The notes under the pieces were generated by a model. That model was not told the origin of the DNA, did no database searches, and saw only the letters and a program-made list of their open reading frames with translations. From contig NZ_LMFS01000001.1 in NCBI RefSeq assembly GCF_001426945.1, positions 1,974,601 through 2,030,619 on the forward strand: a stretch of 56,019 bases of DNA. The letters run 5' to 3'. Source of the DNA: Pseudolabrys sp. Root1462. GTDB lineage: Bacteria > Pseudomonadota > Alphaproteobacteria > Rhizobiales > Xanthobacteraceae. Position 1 is the first letter of the stretch; the number at the start of each line of letters is the position of its first letter. This document shows positions 16,001 through 25,123 of the stretch, in pieces. The translations under genes and the position numbers were made by a program.

Positions 16001-16261
16001 ATCGCGATGTGGTCGCTAGACGTGGATTACGACAACCGCTCGCTGATGCCGCATCAGGTGTTCTTCCCGATAGCAGATGCGAAAGGCGGCTGGAACCGCC
16101 TGCGCAAGACGGTGCGCGCGGAGCTCGACGAAGATTTGCTGGAGCAGTTCCACGGTACGGTCTCCCTGCCCTTCGAAACAGGCGAAAACCGGCGAGTTGC
16201 GGTCAAGATCGTGGACGACCGCGGGATCGAGTCTCTGAAAATAATGCCGCTCGAGGATTGA
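13013..16261 (+). CDS. Type III-like DNA methyltransferase (Mod), 1082 aa
   Basis: This enzyme should methylate an adenine (or cytosine N4) in its target and give the partner nuclease its specificity. The N-terminus (residues 1-65) looks like a winged-helix unit ending in RGRGGSIMRI, followed by an acidic linker (GDEEDGEPEAEGGDDEDG). Catalytic motif IV is DPPY (308-311) in YIDPPYGIKYGS. The SAM-binding motif I is DPTCGSGTT near residue 599. This IV-before-I order is the beta class used by type III Mod subunits. About 290 residues between the motifs probably form the target-recognition region. The 400-residue C-terminal extension makes it longer than classical Mod proteins. Five bases separate its stop from the Res start. 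Confidence 0.9.
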   Translation: MSDSLTDLILSLTPEDGSSIANSAMIALLRERVPGLTEDEYVAARDALVEDGVLARGRGRGGSIMRITGGDEEDGEPEAEGGDDEDGDEFELTATDEPAPRQRAAVGRKKAARRPEGPLQVLSYRHGETRVNNPEVGMVHAGTDPDGAKTTWAYDPHLDPVLNFDSARAGIETLIDEALASGNPQRMQDALHELKRLQAPYLNWTGKAERTSFEVDTVSLHVHERVDPATILANAAKRLKGKDTATQWQQPDMFAAPFENLPLRQALDFYHHEKGWSNRLAAGDSLLVMNSLLTKESMGGKVQMIYIDPPYGIKYGSNFQPFTNKRDVKDRSDEDLTQEPEMIKAFRDTWELGIHSYLTYLRDRLMLARELLSESGSVFVQISDDNVHHVREMMDEIFGVESFVSQITLTKAASQSSKVIANINDFLVWYCSNPRDIKLRRLFRDRAPIERPEERYICVEEPNGTIHDLSYKQKTGEDSIPGGRFLRMITATSQTGSDTTRNPFEFYGQKYRPPGVRGWSTSDNGLERARKAGRLWAAGTTLMWRNYHSDYPYKPQVSLWDDIRSSGFGDTKTYVVQTQAGVIERCVLMTTDPGDLVLDPTCGSGTTAFVAEKWGRRWITCDTSRVAITLAKQRLMTASFDYYALRYPHEGLKGGFDYETVPHITLKSIANNPDIDTIYDENHPKIAAALADLNAALAATPPKVFKPALGARKGEPVDFEKGDTLHEWEVPVDFPEDWPEGCRAPLNAFHDAQQAMQRRMDQSIADHAEPETIYDKPRIDRSKLRICGPFSVEAVPAPTVLSLDESIPPQEADETVARSGETSRQAMWRDELLKTGVRGKGGAMLRFAEFETLPGLKYIHTSGSLTETGERVVVSFGPEHAALEQRQVELALTEAETLRPSPKFILFCAFTFDPEAAKDIDEVNWPGVTLLKAQMNTDLLTEDLKKKRASNESFWLMGQPDVELRKRKDGMWEVEVNGFDYFDPQAGDLVSGGKSHIAMWSLDVDYDNRSLMPHQVFFPIADAKGGWNRLRKTVRAELDEDLLEQFHGTVSLPFETGENRRVAVKIVDDRGIESLKIMPLED

Positions 16262-16266
16262 GGGGC

Positions 16267-19062
16267 ATGTCCTTAATCATCAATACGCCATTTGAATGCC
16301 CGGCCCAGCATTGGGTCGAGGGCAAAGGCGGCAAGTTGGAGATCAAGCCCGAACGGCGGCCAGCGAGCTACGAAGTCTTCGACGCGCGCAATAATACCAA
16401 GCGCACCGAGGTGCTGGATTTGGTGAATGCCATCCGGACCCGCGTTGACTCTTGGCGGGAAGATGGCTGGCCCGGCGTGACCATCGTTACGCGTAAGCTG
16501 TTGGAGCACTGGCACGACCGGAATGCACGACAGCATCCGTTTTATTTCTGCCAACTCGAGGCAATCGAAACGCTGATCTGGTGGGTTGAGGGTGCCGCGG
16601 CCTACAAGCAAGGTATCGCGATCCCCGGCGATGGCGGAACGTGGGAGCGTCTCTGCAACAAGATGGCGACCGGCGCGGGCAAGACCACGGTTATGGCGAT
16701 GATCGTCACGTGGCAGGTGCTCAACGCTCTGACCTACCCGAAGCGGAACAAGGACTTCAGCCGCGCGGTGTTCATCGTCGCGCCGGGGCTGACCGTCAAG
16801 GAACGGCTTCAGGTCCTGATGCCCAGCGAGGGCAGCTATTACGACGAGTTCAACCTGTGCCCGTCCGAGGCTCTGCGCCAGAAGCTAAATCAGGCCGAGG
16901 TGCTTATCGAAAACTGGCACACGCTGATGCCTCTAAAAGACGTTGATCGCTCGGTCGTCAAGAAAGGACGCGAATCCGACGAAGCGTTTACGCGGCGGGT
17001 GCTGGGCAAGCTGGCGGCGCATAAAGACATTCTCGTAATAAACGACGAAGCGCACCACGCCTATCGAAAGCCGCCCGAGGTCAAGATCAGTAAGAAAGTG
17101 GCAGCTGAGCAAGGCATCGATCTGGACGAGGCAACGCGCTGGATCGAGGGCCTGGACCGCATACACAAGACCCGACGCATTCAGCGATGCTTCGACCTCT
17201 CCGCCACGCCTTTTGCGCCAACCGGCAAGAAGAGCACAGACACAGCTTTGTTCGACTGGATTGTCTCGGACTTTGGGCTCAACGATGCGATCGAAGCGGG
17301 GCTGGTGAAGACGCCGCGCGTCGTCGTGCGCGATGATGCGGTGCCGGACGCAAAGACGCTCCGTTCGAAGCTTTACCACATCTACCGCGACCCTTCGGTA
17401 TCCGAGGATTTGAACAGAGCGAAGGCGGAACCGCATGAAGCCCTGCCCAAGCTTGTTCAAGACGCCTACACGCTACTTGGCGCTGACTGGCGGGAAACGC
17501 GTCAGCAATGGCAGGAGGCCGGGCATCATTCACCGCCGGTGATGCTCACGGTGTGCAACCGCACAGAGACTGCGGCACGTATCGAGCACTATTTCAATAA
17601 GGGCGATGCCCACTGGCCGGAATTATACGCGCCGTCGCGAACACTTCGGGTCGACTCTAAGGTGCTTGAAAAGGCGGAGATTGGTGAAGCTTCGGCATCG
17701 GACAAAGACTACGAAGCGCGACTGGAGACGATCATCAATGCGGCGGATATTCCGGAAACCCGTCGCCAGCAATTCCTCGCCCTGAAGAAGGAAGAGCAAC
17801 TGCGCGAGATCGTAGACAATGTCGGGAAGCGAGGAACGGCCGGTCAAGATTTGCAGAACGTTGTATCCGTGGCGATGCTGTCCGAAGGTTGGGACGCCAA
17901 AAACGTGACGCATATCATGGGCCTGCGGGCGTTTACGTCACAGTTGCTCTGCGAACAGGTTGTAGGACGCGGGTTACGCAGAGTTTCCTACGACACGGAC
18001 GAAAATGGCCTCTTCCTGCCCGAATACGTCAACGTCTTTGGCGTTCCACTTTCTATCTCGGAAGCGGGCGAAGGCGGTGAGCCTCCCCCGCCCCCAAAGC
18101 CGAGCACCCAAATCGAAGTCGTTCCGGATCGTGCTCACCTGGAGATCAAGTGGCCGAACGTCCTCCGCGTCGAGACGATCATCAAGCCAAAGCTGGTCAT
18201 TGACTGGACCAAAGCGCCAGCGCTCACTCTCGACCCGGCAAGCACCCCGATCAGCGCAGAACTTGCCCCCGCCCTTGGTGGCGCAACCGATTTAAGCAAG
18301 GTTACCGCGATCGATCTGGAAAAGCTGCCGGATGGCTTTCGGCTTCAGCGACTCGTCTTCCAAGCCGCCAGGAAGGCGCTTGCCGAGTTGGGTCGCAGCT
18401 TTTTGGGGACGAAAGAATATCTCGCTGCGCAGCTGGTTAGAATCGTCGAGGCGTTCCTCCAATCCGACCGTCTGACAATCCCATCACTGTTCCACTCAGA
18501 CCCGCTCCGTCGGCGCATTCTGATCGCACTCAGTATTGACCTCGTGGTCCAGCATGTTCTGAGCAATGTCAGTGAACAGAATACCGAGCGACTTACACCC
18601 GTTTTCGACGAGGAAAATCCAATTGGCTCAACCGGCCAGATGAGGACTTGGTATACGACGAAGCCATGCTTCCAAACGACCAAATCCCAGATCAGCCATC
18701 TGGTCGGTGACTCGTCATGGGAGGGCCACGCAGGGAACATTTTCGAAAAGCACAAAGACGTGTTGGCCTACGCCAAAAACGACCACCTTGGTTTCCAGAT
18801 TTATTACATGTGGGCCGGGTCTCGACGTCGATATATCCCAGATTTCCTTGTGCGGCTTACCGGCGGCACTATTCTGGCTCTCGAGATCAAAGGCACAGAT
18901 AGTCCGCAAAATAAGGCCAAACGCGACGCGCTGAACGAATGGGTCAACGCCGTAAATGCAGTTGGAGGGTTCGGGCGCTGGACATGGGACGTCGCATTCA
19001 AGCCGAGCGAGCTACAAGATGTAATCACAAAACACACGATGGCCGTCGAGCTTGCCGAGTAG
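16267..19062 (+). CDS. Type III-like restriction endonuclease (Res), 931 aa
   Basis: This is the ATP-driven helicase-nuclease partner of the upstream methyltransferase. Walker A is MATGAGKTT (133-141) and the DEAH box is at 260-263 (INDEAHHAYR). Motif III is DLSATPF, and a helicase-C motif VI is in EQVVGRGLRRVSYD. A PD-(D/E)xK nuclease site lies near the C-terminus: IPDFLV, then LEIKG about 14 residues later. The N-terminus (MSLIINTPFECPAQHWVEGK) resembles what I recall as the BPTD_3080-type Res group. The ATG at 16267 was chosen because GAGGGGC precedes it and the frame upstream of it is a shadow of the mod gene. All key motifs are intact, so the system looks functional. Confidence 0.9.
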   Translation: MSLIINTPFECPAQHWVEGKGGKLEIKPERRPASYEVFDARNNTKRTEVLDLVNAIRTRVDSWREDGWPGVTIVTRKLLEHWHDRNARQHPFYFCQLEAIETLIWWVEGAAAYKQGIAIPGDGGTWERLCNKMATGAGKTTVMAMIVTWQVLNALTYPKRNKDFSRAVFIVAPGLTVKERLQVLMPSEGSYYDEFNLCPSEALRQKLNQAEVLIENWHTLMPLKDVDRSVVKKGRESDEAFTRRVLGKLAAHKDILVINDEAHHAYRKPPEVKISKKVAAEQGIDLDEATRWIEGLDRIHKTRRIQRCFDLSATPFAPTGKKSTDTALFDWIVSDFGLNDAIEAGLVKTPRVVVRDDAVPDAKTLRSKLYHIYRDPSVSEDLNRAKAEPHEALPKLVQDAYTLLGADWRETRQQWQEAGHHSPPVMLTVCNRTETAARIEHYFNKGDAHWPELYAPSRTLRVDSKVLEKAEIGEASASDKDYEARLETIINAADIPETRRQQFLALKKEEQLREIVDNVGKRGTAGQDLQNVVSVAMLSEGWDAKNVTHIMGLRAFTSQLLCEQVVGRGLRRVSYDTDENGLFLPEYVNVFGVPLSISEAGEGGEPPPPPKPSTQIEVVPDRAHLEIKWPNVLRVETIIKPKLVIDWTKAPALTLDPASTPISAELAPALGGATDLSKVTAIDLEKLPDGFRLQRLVFQAARKALAELGRSFLGTKEYLAAQLVRIVEAFLQSDRLTIPSLFHSDPLRRRILIALSIDLVVQHVLSNVSEQNTERLTPVFDEENPIGSTGQMRTWYTTKPCFQTTKSQISHLVGDSSWEGHAGNIFEKHKDVLAYAKNDHLGFQIYYMWAGSRRRYIPDFLVRLTGGTILALEIKGTDSPQNKAKRDALNEWVNAVNAVGGFGRWTWDVAFKPSELQDVITKHTMAVELAE

Positions 19063-19209
19063 TCTTTCGGCTGACGACTTTTTCAAGTGACAGGAAGGTG
19101 CCATTCTTAGGCCGTGTACCCATAAGCCCGGCGGCGTGATGCGGCAAAGCAATGTCTGCTTTGTCCCTATAACGACCGACTCCGTGGGGAAGCGCAATAC
19201 GCGCCTAGC

Positions 19210-21912
19210 CTATTGCGCGTAGATGAGGCTCCCGCCCGCCGTCAGCCGCGGCTTCAGCTCCACTTTCTCGTCATTGAAGGGGAACGAGACAGGGGGAACT
19301 CCAATGGTCACAGGTTTAATATCGACCTTGAATGTGTATTTCCCGTCGAGAAATGCCGCCATGGCGGCACCAGTGTCGTTATTTACGGCTTTGCGGACGG
19401 CAGCCGCCAACAGATCCGCGGTGATATGCGGTGAGGCAGCAATCGCCAATCCGACGACCGCCCGACCAAGCGCGCACGAGAGCAGCCCCGGATTGCTCTT
19501 GGCCAGCGTGACAACGGGCGGTTCGGGCGCAACAACCTGCACGTCGATCGGCGAGAGCGATAGGCTAGCCTTTAAGGGCGAGCCATTAGCCCCGCTCCAG
19601 GAAATGGCGGTCGGTATCGTAACCGTCTGCAGTGGCGCCGCGACGAGAAGGTCGCTCGAGAGAGTGCCGCTTGGGCACAGCAAAAGATTTCCGAAGTCGG
19701 ACCAGACGATATTGATCGACGCTCCCACTTTCGCGTGAGCAACTGCGGTGACTTGCAGCGACGCACCCTGCAGGTCGGGTGAAACGGCGAGCGTCATCTG
19801 AGACAGCGATTGGCCCTGAGCGTTATATGCCGCACTGCCCGAGATGATTGCCAACCCCCTGAAGTCGGTCGCATCGATCGCTTTCATTGCGACTTCGCAA
19901 GCCGGGCGTAAGCCGCTCGCCCATTCTGCGGCGCACGTGCCAATATTTGAAACACATTTCTGAATCCTGTTGATGCAATTGTTGTCGTCTTCCTCATGGC
20001 ACACTTGCTTATTCACTTGATGGCATACCGCGCGGCAAATCGGATTCCAGTGCCCGCCGGGGCACACGTTTTCACAAACGTTCTCCACCACTGTCGTGCA
20101 GGCCTGGATTTTGCAGGACCCGATGCCCCCGCAGCTATCCGTACTCGGGCACATGCTTGAGCACGACGCGTTCCCGGGGATGGCTTGTATCTCGGATCTA
20201 GGTATGTCGGTTTTCCCATGGACCTCCGCAACGACCGACGGCCGAGCAATATCCCACGTCATGTTTATCAACCGTGCCAGTCCCTCCCGGCGCAATCCCA
20301 GACTGATCTGTCCGGGAGACTCGTTGCCGTAGATCTTGTCGTATGGCAGGTGAAACAGAGCCTGTAGTCTTTGAAAGTCGGAGCCGGACGGCGGACGAGC
20401 TGAAACATCGGCGATGGTCCAGCGCAGCAGTCGACCGACGGCTGCGTCTTTGGTTGAGGGGCGCGTCATCACAATGACGTGTTCTGGCGACAGCAGCACG
20501 GTCCGCCCGAGTAATTGAAGCTGCGGGTTGTCGTTCTCGAACTGAACGCGTACCTCGCCGGTTTGCTTTGGAAGCGACAATGAAAGAGCCGGGACAGCGA
20601 TCGATGTCTCTGGAAGTTCCTTTACCGCTTTGAGGATAAGGGCCGCCAACGCGTTTGCATTGCGAACCGCGAGCGAGATGTCGAGCTCATTATACCGCCC
20701 TGAAAGCCGCAGAATCTGGAAATCGCGGACCGCATAACGCGCGCGTAATCCGTCCATCGAGGGATCGAGTACTCCCCAAGCGGTCAGCGTAAAATCGATC
20801 GTAACAGCCCCCTCCAAGAATTTGGCGGATCCGGAGGTCTTTGCTTCAAGAGCTCCTTCCAGCGTTTTCACGTGCGTGCTTTCGGGCTTCACGACCAACT
20901 CGACGCCTGGAACGGAGACTTTTGCGATCGCGTTCCGGATCGTTGCGGTCATTTCCCGCTCGAAATAGTCTGCGGAAATCGTGGCAAGCATTATCGGGGA
21001 AAGATCGACATTCAGCCCTGCCGGATCGGAAGTATGATCGACCCCCAAGAGATCTTCGGTATGTTGGAGATTGATGGCGATAGAGGACGAGCGTAACGCT
21101 TCCGAAGTGTTCGGCAGTGTGTTTTCGGATTGGGCAAGCGCGATTACACCCATGCCGGGCCTGTACTCAGCCATAATCGCGTGCGCAGCGGCTGAAAATT
21201 CCTGCTCATAAGTTCGCCCTTGTGCTGGCGTCGGTGCGTTCGCCCGCTTACCGAATACGGCAGCAACTGAATCGCGGCTGATCAGGGGAGCCCCGATCAG
21301 ATCGCCCCCTCCCGGAAAGGTTGGCGGAATCTTTGTCTCCAGACGAACGGGCTTAAGACGCGAGTTAATTGCGCTCAGACTCATTTGAACTGTCTCGGTT
21401 ATCACGTCGGGAAGCGGCCAAGGTAGTCGGAAGCCCCGAACCGAGACGCGGTCCACCGACACTGAGGAAATTCCGAGCGCCAAAACAATTGCGCGTGATT
21501 CCACGTGAGGAATCGCATCGACGCTCAACTCGACAGTAGCGCTCCCAATGCCGCTTTTCTGGACTTCGACCTTCGCTCGGCCACGGAGTGTGCCCGGAAG
21601 AGAACTCAATAAAGGAGCGCCGACGAGCGTTGTGCGCCAGCCATCCGGAAGCTCGAGGCTCGCTGCTGCGCTCGTTATCTCTTTGGCGATCGCCTGCTCG
21701 GCAATGGCCGCGGGTATATCGATTAGCACGATCGGCTTTTCGATCGTTCGAAGGGTCGCTGCGTTCTGGTTGTTCGCATCCGTGACCAATTCGGCCACCG
21801 ACTGTTGGCCTAGCTTTGCGTTCAGCTGGGATGCGACGAGATTTGGAAGAAGAAAAAGAAATCCCACGATCAGGACAACACCGGCCAGTGCCGCGACCAA
21901 CCACCTGTGCAT
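19210..21912 (-). CDS. Large membrane-anchored periplasmic protein with cysteine-rich insert, 900 aa
   Basis: The N-terminus MHRWLVAALAGVVLIVGFLF is a signal anchor. The long periplasmic part has many alternating hydrophobic strands and repeated phrases about strand edges (for example IPPTFPGGGDLIGAPLI, VSVPGVELVVKP, VPALSLSLP), as in tubular lipid-binding (TULIP/DUF4403-like) folds. That comparison is tentative. Residues about 582-672 form a compact insert with 14 cysteines (SCSSMCPSTDSCGGIGSC onward) that must be disulfide-bonded or metal-binding. Two more cysteines follow. The start at 21912 is preferred because GGGGG lies 6 bases before it; the frame opens at a TTG at 21975. It stands alone, convergent with the Res gene. 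Confidence 0.7.
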   Translation of the reverse strand: MHRWLVAALAGVVLIVGFLFLLPNLVASQLNAKLGQQSVAELVTDANNQNAATLRTIEKPIVLIDIPAAIAEQAIAKEITSAAASLELPDGWRTTLVGAPLLSSLPGTLRGRAKVEVQKSGIGSATVELSVDAIPHVESRAIVLALGISSVSVDRVSVRGFRLPWPLPDVITETVQMSLSAINSRLKPVRLETKIPPTFPGGGDLIGAPLISRDSVAAVFGKRANAPTPAQGRTYEQEFSAAAHAIMAEYRPGMGVIALAQSENTLPNTSEALRSSSIAINLQHTEDLLGVDHTSDPAGLNVDLSPIMLATISADYFEREMTATIRNAIAKVSVPGVELVVKPESTHVKTLEGALEAKTSGSAKFLEGAVTIDFTLTAWGVLDPSMDGLRARYAVRDFQILRLSGRYNELDISLAVRNANALAALILKAVKELPETSIAVPALSLSLPKQTGEVRVQFENDNPQLQLLGRTVLLSPEHVIVMTRPSTKDAAVGRLLRWTIADVSARPPSGSDFQRLQALFHLPYDKIYGNESPGQISLGLRREGLARLINMTWDIARPSVVAEVHGKTDIPRSEIQAIPGNASCSSMCPSTDSCGGIGSCKIQACTTVVENVCENVCPGGHWNPICRAVCHQVNKQVCHEEDDNNCINRIQKCVSNIGTCAAEWASGLRPACEVAMKAIDATDFRGLAIISGSAAYNAQGQSLSQMTLAVSPDLQGASLQVTAVAHAKVGASINIVWSDFGNLLLCPSGTLSSDLLVAAPLQTVTIPTAISWSGANGSPLKASLSLSPIDVQVVAPEPPVVTLAKSNPGLLSCALGRAVVGLAIAASPHITADLLAAAVRKAVNNDTGAAMAAFLDGKYTFKVDIKPVTIGVPPVSFPFNDEKVELKPRLTAGGSLIYAQ

Positions 21913-22068
21913 AATTGCCCCCAAACTATTTATAAATTTCATATCAACTTTAAGGGGGGAAATATAGGAATGCAACTTTGCCGGGGCAATGCGGCGGGAA
22001 ACTAACCGCGCGTTTGTCCTAAAGGAGGCGGCATGGCACCCGGTTGGCCCTGTTGCTGGCCGGGCAGC

Positions 22069-22395
22069 TTACGCAGACAGAACCTTTTGCGGTGCAACCG
22101 CGGGAGCGCTGACAACCGGCGCCGTAGGCTTCTCCTCCAGGTCCTCATAGGCCGAGATCATCGCATTGAAGTTCGCCAGCCGGGTGTCGCCGAGCCTACC
22201 GAGATAGACGTGGACGAGCAGATCGAACACCAGCGCGCAGAAGATCAGGACACGCACCGTGTCGATGATGCGGCTACCGCCAAAGAACTCGACCTGGCCG
22301 GAGAAGTGCATCGCATCCCACATCAGCACGTCGGGTGGCAACGCGCTACGATAGGCTCGCCGCCAACTACCTCGCATTCGTTCAACTCGCGTCAA
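22069..22395 (-). CDS. Possible truncated membrane protein, 108 aa
   Basis: The minus strand carries one clear transmembrane helix (DTVRVLIFCALVFDLLVHVY) and a soluble tail (LANFNAMISAYEDLEEK followed by a proline-rich end). The first 20 residues are basic and atypical, so this may be the C-terminal remnant of a larger membrane protein cut near the edge of the accessory region. No family recognised. The interval 22396-22640 contains no other gene. Confidence 0.4.
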   Translation of the reverse strand: MTRVERMRGSWRRAYRSALPPDVLMWDAMHFSGQVEFFGGSRIIDTVRVLIFCALVFDLLVHVYLGRLGDTRLANFNAMISAYEDLEEKPTAPVVSAPAVAPQKVLSA

Positions 22396-22640
22396 TCAAG
22401 CTATGGCTGCGCCTTAATGAGTCCGTGTCATAGTTTGACACCACCCAAAAAGTCCCTTTGTTTTGAAAGCCGCGTTTATGCAGGTTTGACAGATCAAGTG
22501 ATTAATATGTCAGGGTTATTGCATTCCCAGCGCGCTCACCATTTTTCAGCCCAGTCGCCGCTCCCCGCCCATGCAAGCCGCGCCAACTCGCTCTCAAATA
22601 CAGCTTGAGGTGTATTTTCACCCCCTGCTACCTTGAGGAG

Positions 22641-23858
22641 ATGGCGCCCGAGGCACAGTCGGCATCGATATTCCGAGGCGCGACCGTCGACAGGTTGATG
22701 TCGCGCAGGACGACTTTTGTCGCGGCTGCAATCCTGATCGTCTTCATCCGCTTCCCCGGCAGTCTCGTTGCGCCGGAGTTCTGGGCGGAAGACGGAATTC
22801 TTATTTCCAACGCCTACAATCACGGCGTTGCGTCGTTGTTTGAAACGATCGGCGGCGCCTATTTCAATCTATATGGAAGCCTGGTGGCGCTGCTTGCCGT
22901 GCAAGCGCCTCCGGCCGCGTGGCCGTGGATCACGACCTACGCCGCACATCTTGCCGCGATTTTCGTCGTGTTCATGGTGATGTCGCCGCGCTTTGATTTT
23001 CCGCTCAAACCGATCGCCGCGCTGGCGGTTGTTGCCACGCCGATGCAGGACAACGTCTTCGGCGGACTCGCCAATGCGCAGTGGATCCTGCCACTCTCGC
23101 TATTCGTCATGGCTTTCAGCCGTCGCCATCCGACTCGAATATTTCTATTTGCGGAGATCGCAACCACGATCGTCATCGGACTTGACGGCCCGCTCGGCTG
23201 CTTTCTTGTCCCAATCTATGCAATCCGCGCCGCCCTCAGTACCGGCGAAGAACGAAGGCGGCTCGTTATACTCGGACTGTTTCTGTCGATCTGCGCGATG
23301 GTGCAGATCGTCTGGATCGGCCTTCACCTCGGCGTATTCAACCTCTCGGAGCCAATGCCTTATGACCCATGGCTTTGGCTCATCATGCCGCTTCGGTGGC
23401 TCGATACGATTCGGCTGGCCGGGATCTTCGTCCACTCCGCCGCGGCCCCGGCTGTCGCATTTGGCGTGATCGGCGCCGCTTTTTGGTTTGCATTCCAGCA
23501 GCCTTACAAAGGCGAAAAACTGGCGATGCTGTTTTTTGCGGCCACCATTCTCTATCTCGGCATGTTCAAGCACCGGCACGGTCTCTACCTGTTTACAAAC
23601 GACCGCTATGTGTACGCCGGCTCGGTGTTTTCCTTTTGGTTTCTCTGCGCGCTGTCGTCTTATGTCACCGGAGTGCGGCGGACGGCCGTGATCACCATCG
23701 CGATCGCCGCTGTCGTCGTCAGTACGGCCCGTCGCGCGGGCGATAACGGACCGGCTCCCTCCGTTGCATGGGCGTCGCAAAGCCACCTGGTTGGTCACGG
23801 CCCGGTTTCGCTTCCAATCGCGCCCGGAGGACCATGGGCCATACACTTGGACCATTGA
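22641..23858 (+). CDS. Polytopic membrane protein, GT-C glycosyltransferase-like, 405 aa
   Basis: The protein has about 9-10 hydrophobic segments. After the first one it carries FPGSLVAPEFWAEDGILISN; the W-A-E-D-G loop placed there is the hallmark of GT-C type lipid-linked sugar transferases, whose catalytic acid lies in the first periplasmic loop. A second conserved-looking loop is FKHRHGLYLFTNDRYVYAGS. The C-terminus ends PIAPGGPWAIHLDH, a short soluble tail. The substrate cannot be read from the sequence. The start is uncertain: ATG 22641 immediately follows GAGGAG, TTG 22605 is upstream and ATG 22698 is downstream. Confidence 0.6.
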   Translation: MAPEAQSASIFRGATVDRLMSRRTTFVAAAILIVFIRFPGSLVAPEFWAEDGILISNAYNHGVASLFETIGGAYFNLYGSLVALLAVQAPPAAWPWITTYAAHLAAIFVVFMVMSPRFDFPLKPIAALAVVATPMQDNVFGGLANAQWILPLSLFVMAFSRRHPTRIFLFAEIATTIVIGLDGPLGCFLVPIYAIRAALSTGEERRRLVILGLFLSICAMVQIVWIGLHLGVFNLSEPMPYDPWLWLIMPLRWLDTIRLAGIFVHSAAAPAVAFGVIGAAFWFAFQQPYKGEKLAMLFFAATILYLGMFKHRHGLYLFTNDRYVYAGSVFSFWFLCALSSYVTGVRRTAVITIAIAAVVVSTARRAGDNGPAPSVAWASQSHLVGHGPVSLPIAPGGPWAIHLDH

Positions 23859-23906
23859 AGGCCTCGCATCCGGATCGACCGGAAGTCGGAGGCGTCCCAA
23901 ACCCGC

Positions 23907-24311
23907 CTACTTCTCCTGAATGCCCCGCAAGTACTGCACGATGATCGAAACGCGTTTGGCGGCATCGGCATTGTCCGAGCCTTGCGACAGTTCACGGCCC
24001 CACACCGGCATCTCGAAACTGCCGTGGGCTCGCACGGTCCGCCGTCCGTCGATCACGTTTTGCAGCACCTTCTCCGGAAAGACGCCGTCGTTTTTCCTCG
24101 CGAGCAACCGAAGATCCGGTGGCGGGCTGCGCAAGGCCGACGCGGCCGGGCCATCGCCGGCGCCGCTTTCGCCGTGACAAGCGGCGCAATGCGCCTTGAA
24201 TTCCGCCGCGCCGTCCGCAGCGTCGTCCGCGGACGTAGCCGGCGAATGGCTCATCGCCACGGCAGCCACCGTCATCGCGAAGATGGCTCCCCGCCACGCT
24301 GCAACGCTCAT
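23907..24311 (-). CDS. Cytochrome c class I, exported, 134 aa
   Basis: A haem-binding electron carrier of the periplasm. The signal peptide is MSVAAWRGAIFAMTVAAVAM, the haem attachment site CAACH is at residues 42-46, and FEMPVWG provides the axial methionine. The start at 24311 is chosen because GGAGG lies 8 bases before it; the frame is open to 24392. The partner oxidase or dehydrogenase is not in the window. It is convergent with the membrane protein upstream. Confidence 0.88.
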   Translation of the reverse strand: MSVAAWRGAIFAMTVAAVAMSHSPATSADDAADGAAEFKAHCAACHGESGAGDGPAASALRSPPPDLRLLARKNDGVFPEKVLQNVIDGRRTVRAHGSFEMPVWGRELSQGSDNADAAKRVSIIVQYLRGIQEK

Positions 24312-24516
24312 CGACGGATCCTCCATTGCCGCCGGCGCTCGGTCTGCGCCAGCTCCGAGACGCATCAAGCCCCGGGCCGCCTGCTTCGCCATTGACGTGC
24401 GTCAAAGGCCGCAACAGCGCACATCGACCGCGATCCGAATTTCGCGGCCGGCACGGCGTTTCCTTCTTGTTAACCAAATCAGGGCACATGGGACTCTTCG
24501 GGTTGGAGGATTCTGC

Positions 24517-24873
24517 ATGCGCCTCAACGAAGAGAGCTGTCCCGTACCGGAGAGTTTGCTCGGTCAGTTGTACCGCGTCACGCCGCAGGGTCTGCCCGCG
24601 CTGATCGATGCGGTGCCGGCGAACACGCGCGCCATGCTCGCGGTGTACTGCTATCGCCGGGCGCATCTGGCCTCGCTCGGCATCGCCATCGCAGCGAGCT
24701 GCGAGGAAGACGATCTGGCTGAACACGGCGGCAATCTCGGTTCGGACCTGTACGAGAAATCGCGCAAGACGCCGCGGATCGCGGAAAGTCTGCCCTCGCA
24801 ACGCAAGAGGATCAGCCTGTCCACCGGACCGATCCGTCAATTGCCGCCGCTCGAAGACGACCTCGACAACTGA
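24517..24873 (+). CDS. Hypothetical protein, 118 aa
   Basis: The product starts MRLNEESCPVPESLLGQLYR and continues VTPQGLPALIDAVPANTRAM. It is soluble and helical in the first 75 residues and has a charged, probably flexible tail. The ATG at 24517 has GGAGGA 6 bases upstream, which decides the start although the frame opens at 24196. No family recognised. Divergent from the cytochrome c gene. Confidence 0.65.
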   Translation: MRLNEESCPVPESLLGQLYRVTPQGLPALIDAVPANTRAMLAVYCYRRAHLASLGIAIAASCEEDDLAEHGGNLGSDLYEKSRKTPRIAESLPSQRKRISLSTGPIRQLPPLEDDLDN

Positions 24874-25123
24874 GCGCTGCCGATAACTGAGACGCCTGTG
24901 ACGGTGCCGTGACATAACACGCGGCGTCGCGCGGGCGCGTTTTGTCGTGCGTGTGCCTGCGCTTGCGCGATATTGCAGCGCACCTTGGAATGCGAACCAT
25001 TCCAGGTCGTCACAAAACCTTGCGCTGGCGGCCACCACAGTTCCACCAATCTGTCTCGCCACCGCCATGGTTGGCCGTCAGCTTTGCGCTCACGGACGAC
25101 TCAAGGTGACACAGGAGGCCACC

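Noticed and set aside
15925-16266. Upstream extension of the Res frame
   Set aside because: It runs over the 3' part of mod in another frame; the conserved Res start is the ATG at 16267 with a ribosome binding site.
22033-22608. 191-aa plus-strand frame with an excellent AAAGGAGG ribosome binding site
   Set aside because: Its composition (Gln, Arg, His, Asp, Val) is typical of an antisense shadow, and the minus strand over the same bases encodes a convincing transmembrane helix.
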